Below, in pieces: positions 25,167-34,988 of a DNA stretch of 64,000 bases (position 1 is the stretch's first letter; each line of letters begins with the position of its first letter). The DNA comes from Cytobacillus oceanisediminis. Lineage in GTDB: Bacteria; Bacillota; Bacilli; Bacillales; Cytobacillaceae. The translations under genes and the position numbers were made by a program. The notes beneath the pieces are model-generated. The model was given only the letters and a program-made list of their open reading frames with translations, searched no databases and was not told the DNA's origin. The stretch is from assembly GCF_003182355.1 (NCBI RefSeq), contig NZ_QGTW01000007.1, positions 124,001 through 188,000 of the forward strand. Reading direction: 5' to 3'.

Positions 25167-26078
25167 TTACATAAGATCTCGCAATGCTGCTTCCAGATTT
25201 GTATACTTAAATTTAAATCCTTGATGAAGCAGTTTCTTCGGAATGCAGTTCCGGCCAGTCAGCGCCAGGCTTGGGTCAGCCCTCATAATCATATACGCTC
25301 CCAGTTTTACTAATGTTGCGGGTGCAGGCGGAGCCCAGCCTTTGTTCATGACCTTCCGTAATACCCTCATGAATTCTTTATTGGTAACGGGTCCCGTTCC
25401 AGTAGCATTAAAAATGCCTTTATAGTCCTCATTTTCAATTGACTCCATAAACATAGCATTCAGGTCCTCCATATGAAGCCAGCTGATATATTGGCGGCCG
25501 GACCCAATGGGACCGCCAAGTCCATAACGGGCCAGCATTTGCAGAGGACCGAGTGCCCCGCCGCCTTTCCCGAGCGCAAATCCGATTCGCAGCATGACTT
25601 GCCTTGTTTTCGGTAATGTCTCACTAAAAAAGGCTTCTTCCCATTGCTGGCAGACGGAAACTGAAAATCCATCGCCATGAGCTGCATCCTCATCACATAC
25701 ATCGGCGGTGTCTCCAAAAATCGCAAGAGAACCTGCCTGAATAAAAGCCTGCGGCGGTGCTGAACTTTTCCTAACAGCTTCCTTCAAAATGCTGACTGAA
25801 TCCAGCCTTGAAGCAATGATCTCTTCCCGATTCTTTTTTGTATACAGGCAATTAACACTTTTACCTGTAAAATTGACGATGGCATAACTGCCGTCAATTT
25901 CACGAACCCAAGAATCATCTAGCGTTCTGCCGTCCCAATGTACATATGTAATCCCGTTTTTATCAGCCGAACTGCCTCTTGTCAAGATCACTGCAGTATA
26001 GCCTCTTCTTTTTAAATGGTCGGCAAGCGCCTGGCCTAGAAAACCGCTTCCTCCCGCAAGCACAACCTTTCTCTTCAT
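25167..26078 (-). CDS. TIGR01777-family epimerase (YfhF-like)
   Basis: A 303-residue atypical short-chain dehydrogenase/reductase. The N-terminal NAD(P)-binding motif GGSGFLGQALADHL is at residues 9-22. YVHWDGR, FTGKSVNCLYTKKNREEI and SWLHMEDL are hallmarks of the TIGR01777 (SDR39U1/YfhF) family, as is the C-terminal DUF1731-like region. The substrate is unknown. Single gene with its own terminator. Confidence 0.88.
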   Translation of the reverse strand: MKRKVVLAGGSGFLGQALADHLKRRGYTAVILTRGSSADKNGITYVHWDGRTLDDSWVREIDGSYAIVNFTGKSVNCLYTKKNREEIIASRLDSVSILKEAVRKSSAPPQAFIQAGSLAIFGDTADVCDEDAAHGDGFSVSVCQQWEEAFFSETLPKTRQVMLRIGFALGKGGGALGPLQMLARYGLGGPIGSGRQYISWLHMEDLNAMFMESIENEDYKGIFNATGTGPVTNKEFMRVLRKVMNKGWAPPAPATLVKLGAYMIMRADPSLALTGRNCIPKKLLHQGFKFKYTNLEAALRDLM

Positions 26079-26161
26079 TGTCCCATCCCCCTTTTTGCTT
26101 CTATGAAAAGTATAACAAATTTGCCAACAATGAAAATCCCTTAAATTACCAGTTGTAACTA

Positions 26162-26192
26162 TGAATAAATTTTAATTTCCCTTCTAAAGCTA
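26162..26192 (+). promoter_or_regulatory. Possible sigma-G promoter of SASP gene 1
   Basis: TGAATA (26162-26167), 18 bp, then AAAGCTA (26186-26192). The first element fits the sigma-G -35; the second only partly fits CATACTA. Confidence 0.3.
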
Positions 26193-26236
26193 TGATTGTA
26201 ACAATCAAGAAAACTACATCAAAGGAGATGATTTAC

Positions 26237-26437
26237 ATGGCAAGAAACAACAATTCTAATCAGCTTTTAGTATCAGGAATCAGTCAGGCAATTGATCAAA
26301 TGAAGTATGAAATCGCAACAGAATTCGGTGTGAACCTTGGCCCGGAAACATCTTCAAGAGCAAATGGTTCTGTGGGCGGAGAAATCACTAAACGCCTTGT
26401 GCAAATGGCTGAGCAGCAGCTTGGCGGAGCACGCTAG
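26237..26437 (+). CDS. Alpha/beta-type small acid-soluble spore protein 1
   Basis: A 66-residue SASP that coats and protects forespore DNA. Both family motifs are present: [13 protein letters not shown], which contains the GPR protease site (E-F), and [23 protein letters not shown] 26237 follows AAAGGAGATG. It is nearly identical to the SASP at 38289-38507. It is expected to be forespore-specific (sigma-G). Confidence 0.95.
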   Translation: MARNNNSNQLLVSGISQAIDQMKYEIATEFGVNLGPETSSRANGSVGGEITKRLVQMAEQQLGGAR

Positions 26438-26462
26438 TTTATTAGGCAATTATCGTAAAATA

Positions 26463-26494
26463 AAAAGCCGCTTCCAGCAATCAAAGCGGCTTTT
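26463..26494. terminator. Bidirectional terminator SASP 1 / HAD phosphatase
   Basis: AAAAGCCGCTT-ccagcaatc-AAAGCGGCTTTT. Confidence 0.85.
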
Positions 26495-26500
26495 ACTCTC

Positions 26501-27025
26501 TTATTTAAGCAATTCCAAAATATCTCCTACTGCCTCAAACAGCGAAGGTGCCTGAATATCTGCTTTTGTCGGGTCTGATCCAATAAAAACTGTTTTACAG
26601 CCTGCCTTCTTACCTGCTTCAATATCACGCTCGTGATCGCCAACCATAAGGCTATTAGCAAGATCGAGATTATATCTTTCTGCAAGATCCAGCAGCATGC
26701 CTGCATTTGGCTTACGGCATTCGCATCCAGCTTTTGGTTTATGCGGACAATAAGCTACCTCTTTAATATGGCCGCCTTTTTCTGCAACAAGCTCCTGCAG
26801 CCTTTCATGGATTCTCTTTAATTCTTTTTCTTTTAAAAATCCCAATCCGACGCCGCCCTGATTGGTCACGACAAAGATCTCATAACCTGCTTTTGTCAGA
26901 TCGGCAACCGCTTCCGCTGCGCCTTCCAGCAAAAATAGCTGCTCCGGCTTGTTGACAAATTTGACTCTGTCAGACAAAACCTCATTTAAAACACCGTCCC
27001 GGTCCAGAAAAATGGCTTTTTTCAT
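26501..27025 (-). CDS. HAD-IIIA phosphatase, GmhB/histidinol-phosphatase type
   Basis: A 174-residue HAD hydrolase with motif I FLDRDGVLNE (residues 5-14), motif II VVTNQGG and motif IV MVGDHERDIEAG. The zinc-binding loop CPHKPKAGCECRKP matches the GmhB subfamily, which dephosphorylates heptose bisphosphates or similar sugar phosphates. Neither heptose nor histidine genes are nearby, so the substrate is open. Confidence 0.85.
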   Translation of the reverse strand: MKKAIFLDRDGVLNEVLSDRVKFVNKPEQLFLLEGAAEAVADLTKAGYEIFVVTNQGGVGLGFLKEKELKRIHERLQELVAEKGGHIKEVAYCPHKPKAGCECRKPNAGMLLDLAERYNLDLANSLMVGDHERDIEAGKKAGCKTVFIGSDPTKADIQAPSLFEAVGDILELLK

Positions 27026-27165
27026 TCAGTTCCCTCTTTCCTTTTTCCATGTTCTATCATAAAGGTACCCAATTCAACGAATCTTTAATACATAGAAATG
27101 CCGCTGTAAAAGATCTATCCGAAAAAGCTGGAAAAAACGAACACAGGATCCTGCTCCATATAAAT

Positions 27166-27201
27166 AAAAGAACTCCCGGATCCATTACCGGGAGTTCTTT
27201 T
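27166..27201. terminator. Terminator after yheA
   Basis: AAAAGAACTCCCGG-atccatta-CCGGGAGTTCTTTT. Confidence 0.9.
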
Positions 27202-27203
27202 AT

Positions 27204-27554
27204 TTATTCAACAGCACCATATAGCTCTTCAAGAGGCTTCATGATGATTTTGTTCATTTCAGCTACCATCATGCTCATGCGCTGTTCTGCTTCCATAAGC
27301 TTTGAAATTTGCTCATGCTGCTGTACAAGCGCTACTGTTTTTTGTGCCTGTTCTACTTCTTCCTGCGTAATATCCTGGCCCATCATTTGTTTTTGCTGAA
27401 GTTCCATTTGAATATTGCGGAAGTTTTCAAACATTGTTTTTGCAGATGGATCTGCATTTACATCATCGTACGCTTGTTTTAAAGCCTTGTATTCATCGCT
27501 TTCACGCACTGCTTTCTCAAGTTCATAGGCTGAATCATGTAAATTTACTGCCAT
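27204..27554 (-). CDS. yheA: YheA, UPF0342/YlbF-family helical protein
   Basis: A 116-residue, almost entirely helical protein of the YlbF/YmcA family (conserved region YELEKAVRESDEYKALKQAY onward). Relatives YlbF and YmcA form a complex that influences RNase Y; YheA itself is not well understood. ATG 27554 follows GGAAGGAG; the longer start lacks a site. It lies next to yheB, as in B. subtilis. Confidence 0.9.
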   Translation of the reverse strand: MAVNLHDSAYELEKAVRESDEYKALKQAYDDVNADPSAKTMFENFRNIQMELQQKQMMGQDITQEEVEQAQKTVALVQQHEQISKLMEAEQRMSMMVAEMNKIIMKPLEELYGAVE

Positions 27555-27676
27555 TTGTAAACACTCCTTCCGGTTCTCGTTCAAAAAGGAGAATAATAAT
27601 CACATACTATTTTCCGTACTTTGAACATCCACTCCACTATAACAAACTATGACTGTAAACGCGAGGCGATACCCTT

Positions 27677-28816
27677 TTAATTAATAAAAATAACCAGAAT
27701 TCCCTGGAAAAGCCCTATCACACCGCCAAGCAGTGCGCCCAAATAGGTAATCATTTTCAGTTCGCTTCTTGTAATGGACAGGACCATTTCTTCAAGTCGT
27801 TCAACTGAGAAAGTTTCCACCTGCTGGCGGACAATTTCCGCAAGGTGCAGGCGCTCCATAAGAACATCAATGCGGCGGGAAAGCCAGCTGCCAAGCAGTT
27901 CAACGCTTTTCGGCGCTATCTCTTCAATCACCTTTGTCCTGTATGAAACCGTCAGCCTAGATAGAGGTGTCTGGAATATTCCATCAAGCTTAACCACTTT
28001 TTGTATAAAACCTTTGATCATATTAACAAGCTTTTCTTTTTCAAACTGCTCTTCAATCCGTTCAGCTTCCCAATCAAGGACCTTATTCCATTCCTTTTTC
28101 AATATTGTCGTGATAAGGTCTGCCGTTCCTTCATTTTTTAAAAACCTGACGATTTCCGGCTGGATCTTATCCGCAAGATTGATGTTTCCCATGAACATTT
28201 GCAGCATATTGCTAAGCATTCCGCTTCGCTCACGGACAAAGTCATCAGCCATTCTTTGAATTCGCATTTTTCCTTCGATGCTTGAAAAATAGTCTACTCC
28301 CTTTTCAAGAATATAAGAGGAAATGACAGGCAGCTTCGCATCTACTTTTTGGATGATTTCCGGTGAAATAACTTCTCTTAACGGTTTACTCCTGTATTTA
28401 ACCATTAGGGTTTCATATTTCTCTTCAACAAACCGATTCAGCTTATCCTCAGCTTTATGCTGTGCATCATCAATCCCCAGAACCGTAAGCAGTTCAGCTG
28501 CTGTCTTTTCAGTGTTCAGAAGGTTCTCCAGTTCCTTTTGGACAAGCCCGGTCATATCCTTTTGAAAGCCCTCATTTAAAAATTTCCGCTGAATGCTTTC
28601 CGGGGTCAGCAAATGGTCTGTTACCATTTTTCCCATTTGTGAGGCCAGCTCGTCCCTTCGTTTCGGAATCAGCCCCGGAGTGAAGGGAACTCTCCAATTT
28701 TTTATATAAATTGGCTTATAGGGCCTGAATAGCATTTTGATGGCCAGGGAGTTGGTAAATCCCCCAATGAGAGCCCCTATTAAAATCATAATTAAAATTG
28801 TGATTGCGATTTGCAT
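27677..28816 (-). CDS. yheB: DUF445 membrane protein YheB
   Basis: A 379-residue UPF0754/DUF445 protein. It has an N-terminal helix ([20 protein letters not shown]) with the conserved [13 protein letters not shown], a long charged helical middle, and a C-terminal membrane segment ([20 protein letters not shown]). Membrane-anchored at both ends; function unknown. It is divergent from the YheC/D cluster. Confidence 0.9.
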   Translation of the reverse strand: MQIAITILIMILIGALIGGFTNSLAIKMLFRPYKPIYIKNWRVPFTPGLIPKRRDELASQMGKMVTDHLLTPESIQRKFLNEGFQKDMTGLVQKELENLLNTEKTAAELLTVLGIDDAQHKAEDKLNRFVEEKYETLMVKYRSKPLREVISPEIIQKVDAKLPVISSYILEKGVDYFSSIEGKMRIQRMADDFVRERSGMLSNMLQMFMGNINLADKIQPEIVRFLKNEGTADLITTILKKEWNKVLDWEAERIEEQFEKEKLVNMIKGFIQKVVKLDGIFQTPLSRLTVSYRTKVIEEIAPKSVELLGSWLSRRIDVLMERLHLAEIVRQQVETFSVERLEEMVLSITRSELKMITYLGALLGGVIGLFQGILVIFIN

Positions 28817-28988
28817 TTACATCTACCTTCCATGCACAAATTTAGGAAGCGGATTGCCATGCCTGTCTGCATTCCCTACGCTCCGCTATTGCACCATTTT
28901 TTAACCTTTTACATACGATACCGTATCAGCTTTTGCCTATTTTTTCATTATACGCGCACACATAAAGACGAGCAAATGAGGAATGATC

Positions 28989-30371
28989 ATGTCAGTTTCT
29001 TTATTGCCTATTACGATTATTCCGGTAAAAATGCTTCAAGAAAAACAGCATCACATTCAAATTAGCCATTCTCTTATCCATTACTGGAATGTAGATCTGC
29101 ATATCCCCCATATACTCCACATTGGGAGGCGCTCCATACAGATTACCATTGAAGGAGCGAGTATAACCAAGGATGAGCTTTTTTTCAGTGACCGGCTGTT
29201 TCAGGAATGCTGTCTTCCCATCCAGGAACTCGATTTTGTTGCAAGTTATTCCAAAAAAGATCATTCCATTACCCTCGGGCCTGTTATTGGCCTCATGACA
29301 GATTTGAATGATAAGGATTCAGAACCGGACTTCCGCTCCATTCATGCTTTTTGCGAGGAGCTGCATGAGGTTGTGTCAAGTATGGGAGGCCTTTTTTATG
29401 TGTTCCACTTCAAGGATTATGAAGAAGGCAAACTGCAGGGTTATTACCTACAATCAGGACAGTGGATAAAAAGTGAGGTTCCGCTTCCAGGCGTCATATA
29501 CAACCGGATTCACTCCAGAGCGCTTGAAGCCAGCACTCTCTTCCAATCATTTAAAAACAGTATAAGCAGCCTGTTCATCCCCCTATTTAATGACCGTTTT
29601 TTGTCAAAAAAAGAAGTTCACATTCTGCTTTATTCCGAAGACCATATGCAGCCATACTTGCCTGAAACCGCTATGGCAGACGAACATACGATCAAAGAAC
29701 TACTAAATAAGCATAATTCCCTATATCTAAAGCCAATTCATGGAAGCCAGGGCCGGAATATCATCAGAATAAGCTTAAATGGAAAAGAAATCCTGGCAGA
29801 ATTATCATCTGGAAGCCGAAAGGAAGAAATGCAGCTGTTTGAGAACTATACCCGTTTTACCCAATGGTTTAAGCAGCAGCAAAAGAAAAGAATTTTTTTA
29901 GCTCAGCAGGCAATCCCCCTGCAAACCTATAAAAACAGGCAGCTGGATTTCCGCGTTCTCTGCCACAAAAATTTTCAGGATACATGGAAAGCCACTTCAG
30001 CGGTTGCGAGAATCTCTGCTGAGCAGCAATTTGTTTCCAATATCGCAAGGGGCGGTGAAATCATGAAGCCGCTAAAAATTTTTTCGATTTTGTCAGATCA
30101 AAAAACAGCCATCCAGCAGCTTGCAATGATGAAAGAGCTTGCGGTCGAAACAGCCTCCATAATAAGCCAAAAATGCGATGGGCTGATAGGTGAGCTTGGC
30201 ATTGATATAGGCGTTGACGAAAATGGAAAGCTATGGATCATTGAGGTCAATTCAAAGCCCTCTAAAAACTTTGAAGATAGTGATAAAAGAATAAGGCCAT
30301 CTGCCAAGGCACTCATTGAATATGCCGCGGCCTTATCATTTTCAGGCATACCCGCAAAGGAGGATTACTAG
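28989..30371 (+). CDS. YheC/YheD-family ATP-grasp protein 1 (long form)
   Basis: A 460-residue member of the YheC/YheD family; in B. subtilis these are spore-coat-associated proteins of the mother cell. It has an N-terminal domain (about 1-100), then an ATP-grasp fold with YLKPIHGSQGRNI and the C-terminal GELGIDIGVDENGKLWIIEV. Asn/Lys in EVNSKPSK match the metal/ATP site. ATG 28989 suits TGAGGA better than ATG 28983. It is the first of four tandem paralogues, with 1 nt to the next start. Confidence 0.85.
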   Translation: MSVSLLPITIIPVKMLQEKQHHIQISHSLIHYWNVDLHIPHILHIGRRSIQITIEGASITKDELFFSDRLFQECCLPIQELDFVASYSKKDHSITLGPVIGLMTDLNDKDSEPDFRSIHAFCEELHEVVSSMGGLFYVFHFKDYEEGKLQGYYLQSGQWIKSEVPLPGVIYNRIHSRALEASTLFQSFKNSISSLFIPLFNDRFLSKKEVHILLYSEDHMQPYLPETAMADEHTIKELLNKHNSLYLKPIHGSQGRNIIRISLNGKEILAELSSGSRKEEMQLFENYTRFTQWFKQQQKKRIFLAQQAIPLQTYKNRQLDFRVLCHKNFQDTWKATSAVARISAEQQFVSNIARGGEIMKPLKIFSILSDQKTAIQQLAMMKELAVETASIISQKCDGLIGELGIDIGVDENGKLWIIEVNSKPSKNFEDSDKRIRPSAKALIEYAAALSFSGIPAKEDY

Positions 30372-30372
30372 A

Positions 30373-31476
30373 ATGCTTTCATTCGGAATTATGACATTAA
30401 ATAAACGCAATGAAAAATCTTACTTTCTGGAGTTGGCAAAAAAGGCCAATGAATACGGCATTGACTGCTTCCGTTTCGTTCCTTCCGATATCAATCCCAA
30501 TTCGGAAAAAATCAGCGGTGACTTCTTTAATCCAAGTTTAGGCGTATGGGAGCCAAAGGAGTTTTCAGCTCCTGATATCCTGTATGACCGCTGTTTTTAT
30601 GGAGAGGATCCCCACTCAAAACAGTGCATGTCCATTGTTAACTGGCTGAAAGCTAGAGATGATATCCATTTTCTTGGCTACGGCTTGCCTAATAAGCTTG
30701 AATTATACGAACTTCTTTCCCATTCAAGCATTTCACCCTATCTGTTAATAACAGATCCTTTTACAAGTGCTGAAAAATTCATTAAAGATTTGCGCCCTGA
30801 TCAGCCCCTTATTCTAAAGCCGGCGAACGGATCTCAGGGACAGGGAATTTATTATATTGAAAAAGTCGGCAAAGATATTCTGGTTAAAACAGATAAGAAG
30901 GATGGACAGATTGCCCATTGCTTCGAAAAGCAGGAAAAGGCAATTGCTTGGCTGAACAGGCTGACAGCAAAGCGGCAATACCTCATACAGCCTTATGTGA
31001 ATCTTTCAAATAAAGAAGGCCAGCCCTATGATATAAGGATTTTATTGCAAAAGGATTCAAAAGGGACTTGGAAAGAAATAGGCCGGGGAATCCGAACAGG
31101 GAAAAATGGGGGCATCATTTCCAATTTAAGCGCAGGCGGAACGACTATTTCCTTTAATGACTGGATTGCCGCCCTTCCTTCTTCTATGCAAAATTATATT
31201 TGTGAAGAGCTAAATGAAATTATAAATACACTTCCTGCTGCTTTGGAAAATAAACTCCCGCCATTATTTGAGATGGGGATAGATATAGGGGTTGGAAATA
31301 ACGGCTCAATTTGGGTTCTTGATGTTAACTCCAAGCCGGGGAGAAAAACGATTCTAAACATCCAGCCCGAAAAAAAGGAAGAATTATATACCGCTCCCCT
31401 GCTTTACGCAAAATACCTGGCAGCCAGCAGGCAAAATGAAAGGAGACAGGATCATGCGAAAACAGTATCAAATTGA
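30373..31476 (+). CDS. YheC/YheD-family ATP-grasp protein 2 (short form)
   Basis: A 367-residue paralogue without the N-terminal extension. ATP-grasp motifs are LILKPANGSQGQGIYYI and MGIDIGVGNNGSIWVLDV, followed by NSKPGRK. AAAGGAGG (30356-30363) overlaps the end of the previous gene, and ATG 30373 follows its stop by 1 nt. The 3' end overlaps the third gene by 23 nt. Expected spore-envelope role by family; the ligase substrate is unknown. Confidence 0.85.
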   Translation: MLSFGIMTLNKRNEKSYFLELAKKANEYGIDCFRFVPSDINPNSEKISGDFFNPSLGVWEPKEFSAPDILYDRCFYGEDPHSKQCMSIVNWLKARDDIHFLGYGLPNKLELYELLSHSSISPYLLITDPFTSAEKFIKDLRPDQPLILKPANGSQGQGIYYIEKVGKDILVKTDKKDGQIAHCFEKQEKAIAWLNRLTAKRQYLIQPYVNLSNKEGQPYDIRILLQKDSKGTWKEIGRGIRTGKNGGIISNLSAGGTTISFNDWIAALPSSMQNYICEELNEIINTLPAALENKLPPLFEMGIDIGVGNNGSIWVLDVNSKPGRKTILNIQPEKKEELYTAPLLYAKYLAASRQNERRQDHAKTVSN

Positions 31477-32818
31477 AATTCTAGACTCAGCCTCCAAAAC
31501 TGTTTATATCCCGAATGAGCTAAATCTTCGTACCCATTTGACCAAGCTAGCATTTGGCACCCATTCGGCCGATGCTGCTTTCGTACTCCATAAAACGAAG
31601 AAGGACTCGATTGTCCTTAGCAAAGATTTAGCGGAGGCTCTTAATTTTCCTAATTTAACTATTCCCTTGCACGCTTTCACCAATAATGAAACACTGTTTA
31701 TTGGCCCGCTCGTCGGGATTTTCACATCCGGATTTACCTCTTTTCCATTAAGGCCAATTGGCGACAGAACCTTGTTTTTCGCCAAACTATTATCAGTCAA
31801 GAAAACGGTGGGGGCCATTCCCTTTATATTCGGTGAGCAGCATATTAACTGGGAGCAAGGGACCATCCAAGGTCTTTTTTATCATCAGGAGGGATGGGAA
31901 ACCTATGAAATTCCTTTTCCAAATGTTGTTTACGACAGGCTCCCCAACCGGAAGAGTGAAAGAAAGAACGATCTTAAGGCAGTACGTGACCGTCTTCAGA
32001 AGGAATATCTGATTCCCTGGTATAACCCTGGCTTCTTTAATAAATTGGATGTATACGAAAGGCTCCAAAATGAGGAATCGATCAGCCGCTATTTGCCTGA
32101 AACCCATTCTTTTTCTTCTTTTTCAATAATCGAAAGAATGCTTTCCGATTATGGCCATGTTTTTTTAAAACCGATTAATGGCAGCCTTGGCCTTGGTATC
32201 CATCAAATTATTTATGACAAAAAGGAAGGGAATTATTATTGCCGATACAGAGACCGGGATGAAAACCGGCTAAGAAAGTATAACAGCCTGGAAAGTTTAA
32301 TGCGCAATGTATTTGCAGGCAGAAATTTAAGCAGGATGCTTGTCCAGCAAGGGATTCATTTATTGCGCCATGGTCAGCGGCCAATCGATTTTCGTATTCA
32401 TACCAATAAAGATGAAAATGGAGAATGGAAGATTACCGCTACGGCTGCAAAGATTGCCGGGCCGGGCAGTGTTACGACCCATGTAAAAAGCGGCGGAGTT
32501 ATCAAGACATTGGATGAAGTTTTTGAAGCCGCCGATGAAAAGGAAGAGGCACTGAAAAAGCTGACTGCCGCAGCACTTAAGATCAGCAAAGCCCTTGAAC
32601 GGAATATGGAAGGGATTATTGGCGAAATTGGATTTGATTTCGGATTGGACCGCAAAGGAAATGTGTGGCTTTTTGAAGCAAACTCGAAGCCGGGAAGATC
32701 TATATTTAAACACCCGCAGCTGCGTGAATTTGACCTTCTTACCCGGAAGCTTTCACTTTCATTTGCCGTTTTCCTTGCGGAGGCGTCCATTACTAAACCT
32801 GAGGAAATTTTCAGATGA
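31454..32818 (+). CDS. YheC/YheD-family ATP-grasp protein 3 (long form)
   Basis: A 454-residue paralogue resembling protein 1: an N-terminal domain with the FIGPLVGIFTSGF segment, then ATP-grasp motifs VFLKPINGSLGLGIHQI and GEIGFDFGLDRKGNVWLFEA. ATG 31454 follows AAAGGAGACAGG inside the end of gene 2. Its stop overlaps the next ATG (ATGA). Confidence 0.85.
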   Translation: MRKQYQIEILDSASKTVYIPNELNLRTHLTKLAFGTHSADAAFVLHKTKKDSIVLSKDLAEALNFPNLTIPLHAFTNNETLFIGPLVGIFTSGFTSFPLRPIGDRTLFFAKLLSVKKTVGAIPFIFGEQHINWEQGTIQGLFYHQEGWETYEIPFPNVVYDRLPNRKSERKNDLKAVRDRLQKEYLIPWYNPGFFNKLDVYERLQNEESISRYLPETHSFSSFSIIERMLSDYGHVFLKPINGSLGLGIHQIIYDKKEGNYYCRYRDRDENRLRKYNSLESLMRNVFAGRNLSRMLVQQGIHLLRHGQRPIDFRIHTNKDENGEWKITATAAKIAGPGSVTTHVKSGGVIKTLDEVFEAADEKEEALKKLTAAALKISKALERNMEGIIGEIGFDFGLDRKGNVWLFEANSKPGRSIFKHPQLREFDLLTRKLSLSFAVFLAEASITKPEEIFR

Positions 32819-33987
32819 GGGTCTTTTATGACTGGTCCAGCAAGGAGTGGTTCAGTCATACTGGAGCAACCCTGGGCAGCAATCTCCTCCCTTTAAAGTC
32901 CAGCGATCCGGAAACAGAACAAAGATCACTTTCCTTTTCATTAACAAGCAACAATCATAATGCAGGCCCGGTTATAGGCATCCTGACTGGCAAAGGAAGG
33001 GATAACACTCTAGCCGGCAATGGTCCGTTATTTAAAGCCCTGCAAAAAGAAATTCTGCAAAACAAAGGGATTTCGTTTGTATTTACATCAGAGGATATAA
33101 AAGAAAATTCCGTGAGCGGTTACATTTATTCGCCCGAAGATGAGAAATGGATTCAGGCGTGCTGCCCGCTTCCTCATCTCGTTTATAACAGAGTTCCATT
33201 CCGGAAGCTTGAACAAACCGATTCTTTTAAGGAAGCCTGCCATTTTTTTAAGGAGCTTAATATTCCGTTTTTCAATCCCGGCTTTCTCGATAAATATGAG
33301 GTTTGCCAGCTTTTCATGAATCACCCTCCCCTGCGAAAATATTTACCGGATACAATCCTGGTTACTGATGAATCCGAGCTGAAGAATTTTTTGGGGAAAC
33401 ATAGAGTCATTTACCTAAAACCCGTACAGGGAGCAAAAGGCAAAGGAATATATCGTTTAAGCCATTCGGATGGGAGAAAGTTGACCATGTCAGGGATTAA
33501 GCATTCATTTTCTTACAGATGCTTTGAAAGCTTTTGGAAGGAATGGAGTCTTCAGCTTACAGGCAAAGCTTATTTGGCACAGAAAGCGATAAGCCCTGCC
33601 AGGCTTGACGGCAAGCGCTTTGATTTTAGGATTCTTGCTCATTTCAGCAAAGGCGAATATCGGGTTACCGGGATTGGCATTCGGCAGGCTCAGGATCAGG
33701 ATATCACCACTCATATCCCAAATGGCGGCATTTTGATTCCTTATGAAAAGGTGCAGACAAAGGAACATGATGAATTTATTAATATGGCAGTGGCAGAGGC
33801 TGGGATACTCTTAAAAAAAGAAAAAGGCTTCTTTGGAGAATTTTCAATGGACGCAGGATTAACCCATAAAGGCAGGTATGTTATTTATGAATTAAATGCA
33901 AAGCCCATGTGCTTTGATGAAACTTCTATTGAATTGAAGAGAATTCAAGAACTCACCCGCTTATTTTTCAATATGACGGGATTTTAG
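32815..33987 (+). CDS. YheC/YheD-family ATP-grasp protein 4 (short form)
   Basis: A 390-residue paralogue. It has a shorter N-terminus containing AGPVIGILTGKG, then YLKPVQGAKGKGIYRL and GEFSMDAGLTHKGRYVIYEL(..)NAKP. It is coupled to gene 3 through ATGA and followed by a strong terminator. Long/short alternation over the four genes suggests duplication of a two-gene module. Confidence 0.85.
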   Translation: MRVFYDWSSKEWFSHTGATLGSNLLPLKSSDPETEQRSLSFSLTSNNHNAGPVIGILTGKGRDNTLAGNGPLFKALQKEILQNKGISFVFTSEDIKENSVSGYIYSPEDEKWIQACCPLPHLVYNRVPFRKLEQTDSFKEACHFFKELNIPFFNPGFLDKYEVCQLFMNHPPLRKYLPDTILVTDESELKNFLGKHRVIYLKPVQGAKGKGIYRLSHSDGRKLTMSGIKHSFSYRCFESFWKEWSLQLTGKAYLAQKAISPARLDGKRFDFRILAHFSKGEYRVTGIGIRQAQDQDITTHIPNGGILIPYEKVQTKEHDEFINMAVAEAGILLKKEKGFFGEFSMDAGLTHKGRYVIYELNAKPMCFDETSIELKRIQELTRLFFNMTGF

Positions 33988-34019
33988 GAAAAAAGGTACC
34001 GAAGCATGAGACTTTTAAT

Positions 34020-34058
34020 AAAAATAGCCGTACACCAGACAGGTGAACGGCTATTTTT
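34020..34058 (+). terminator. Terminator of the YheC/D operon
   Basis: AAAAATAGCCGTACACC / AGGTGAACGGCTATTTTT, one mismatch. Confidence 0.9.
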
Positions 34059-34142
34059 ATGCGATTTCCTATAATCTTCTATGGTGTAATCAAAATTGAA
34101 TTTTTCACCAAATGCCTTGTCCAATCGCAAAAGGCTATATGA

Positions 34143-34313
34143 TTAAGTAGTTATAGGTTTTTTAGTTGTTTTCATATTATTTTTCCTGGAGGAAGAACCG
34201 GCAAATGACTGAAATTGATCTTTAAGCTTCTGGCGTGCTTCCGGATTTCTCATTAAATATGCTGCTCCAAGAGCCATGGCTGACATCATAAATTTATTGT
34301 TTCTTTTCATCAT
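34143..34313 (-). CDS. Small basic protein, 56 aa
   Basis: A short frame starting ATGATG at 34313 behind AGGAGG. The product begins MMKRNNKFMMSAMALGAAYL, has one weak hydrophobic stretch (about 8-21) and a Lys/Ser-rich tail. I do not recognise a defined family. The strong SD and typical composition support it. It lies between the YheC/D operon and yheE, where B. subtilis also has very small genes. Confidence 0.6.
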   Translation of the reverse strand: MMKRNNKFMMSAMALGAAYLMRNPEARQKLKDQFQSFAGSSSRKNNMKTTKKPITT

Positions 34314-34418
34314 TTTTGCCTCCTTTTAATGTTAAAATGTTTCTACATCTGTTCAATTCCCTTTTACGTGACCAATAAACGGGAATTTCAAAAAAGATAG
34401 TCGGGAGGCTGCAGCCAA

Positions 34419-34628
34419 ATGTTAACACACTTTCTATTCAAGCCTTTATATGAAAATAAGCAACTGCCGGGATGGACATTCTCCTTCTATTTCCAAAAGC
34501 AAAAGATAATGGGCATTTACCATCCCGATGGCAAAATCGAATGGACATCCGGCAAACCAGCCGGCCAGGAGGAAGAGCTGAAATCGCAAATCCACGAACT
34601 AATGTTATTTCATGTTTATGATCAGTAA
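34419..34628 (+). CDS. yheE: YheE-like protein (DUF5342)
   Basis: A 69-residue soluble protein, MLTHFLFKPLYENKQLPGW..., with Tyr/Trp-rich beta-like segments (WTFSFYFQKQKIMGIYHPDG). It matches YheE in size and position beyond the YheC/D genes. ATG 34419 has only a partial upstream site (GGGAGGCTGCAGCCAA). Function unknown. Confidence 0.65.
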   Translation: MLTHFLFKPLYENKQLPGWTFSFYFQKQKIMGIYHPDGKIEWTSGKPAGQEEELKSQIHELMLFHVYDQ

Positions 34629-34730
34629 ACAGTCTGCTGGCCATACCCCTTAATCCTTTGTATGATATCTTGCTTATCTTGGAAAAATAACCGCTACAGA
34701 ATCAATTTTAAAAAAAGGAGCGGGAAAACG

Positions 34731-34922
34731 ATGGACAAAGATAAGAACCCACAGGTATCAGAGGATTTAGGTAATGAAGGACGGGATAAGGCCTATGTGG
34801 ACATTGACCGAATCATTAACGAAGGATTGTCAGGCGGGTCCGTGCATGGACGCGGTGATGATGTTAATATCGAACAGGCCAGGGAAATCCATGAGGAAGA
34901 GCCGCCATATAAAGCAGATTGA
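34731..34922 (+). CDS. Small acidic protein, 63 aa
   Basis: A 63-residue very hydrophilic protein, probably disordered, starting MDKDKNPQVSEDLGNEGRDK; no hydrophobic segment. ATG 34731 follows AAAAGGAGCGGG. Followed by a terminator. I do not recognise the family with confidence. Confidence 0.6.
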   Translation: MDKDKNPQVSEDLGNEGRDKAYVDIDRIINEGLSGGSVHGRGDDVNIEQAREIHEEEPPYKAD

Positions 34923-34927
34923 ACAGC

Positions 34928-34963
34928 AAAAAGGCACCTTGAACGCATGCCGTTCAGGTGCCT
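34928..34963. terminator. Terminator between small acidic gene and CstR-like gene
   Basis: AGGCACCTTGAACG-catg-CCGTTCAGGTGCCT; serves the convergent pair. Confidence 0.85.
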
Positions 34964-34988
34964 CTTATGTTTGATAAACATACAATTA

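Noticed and set aside
27774..28259. 161-codon frame opposite yheB
   Set aside because: Ser/Arg-rich shadow of a conserved membrane protein gene; no start signal.
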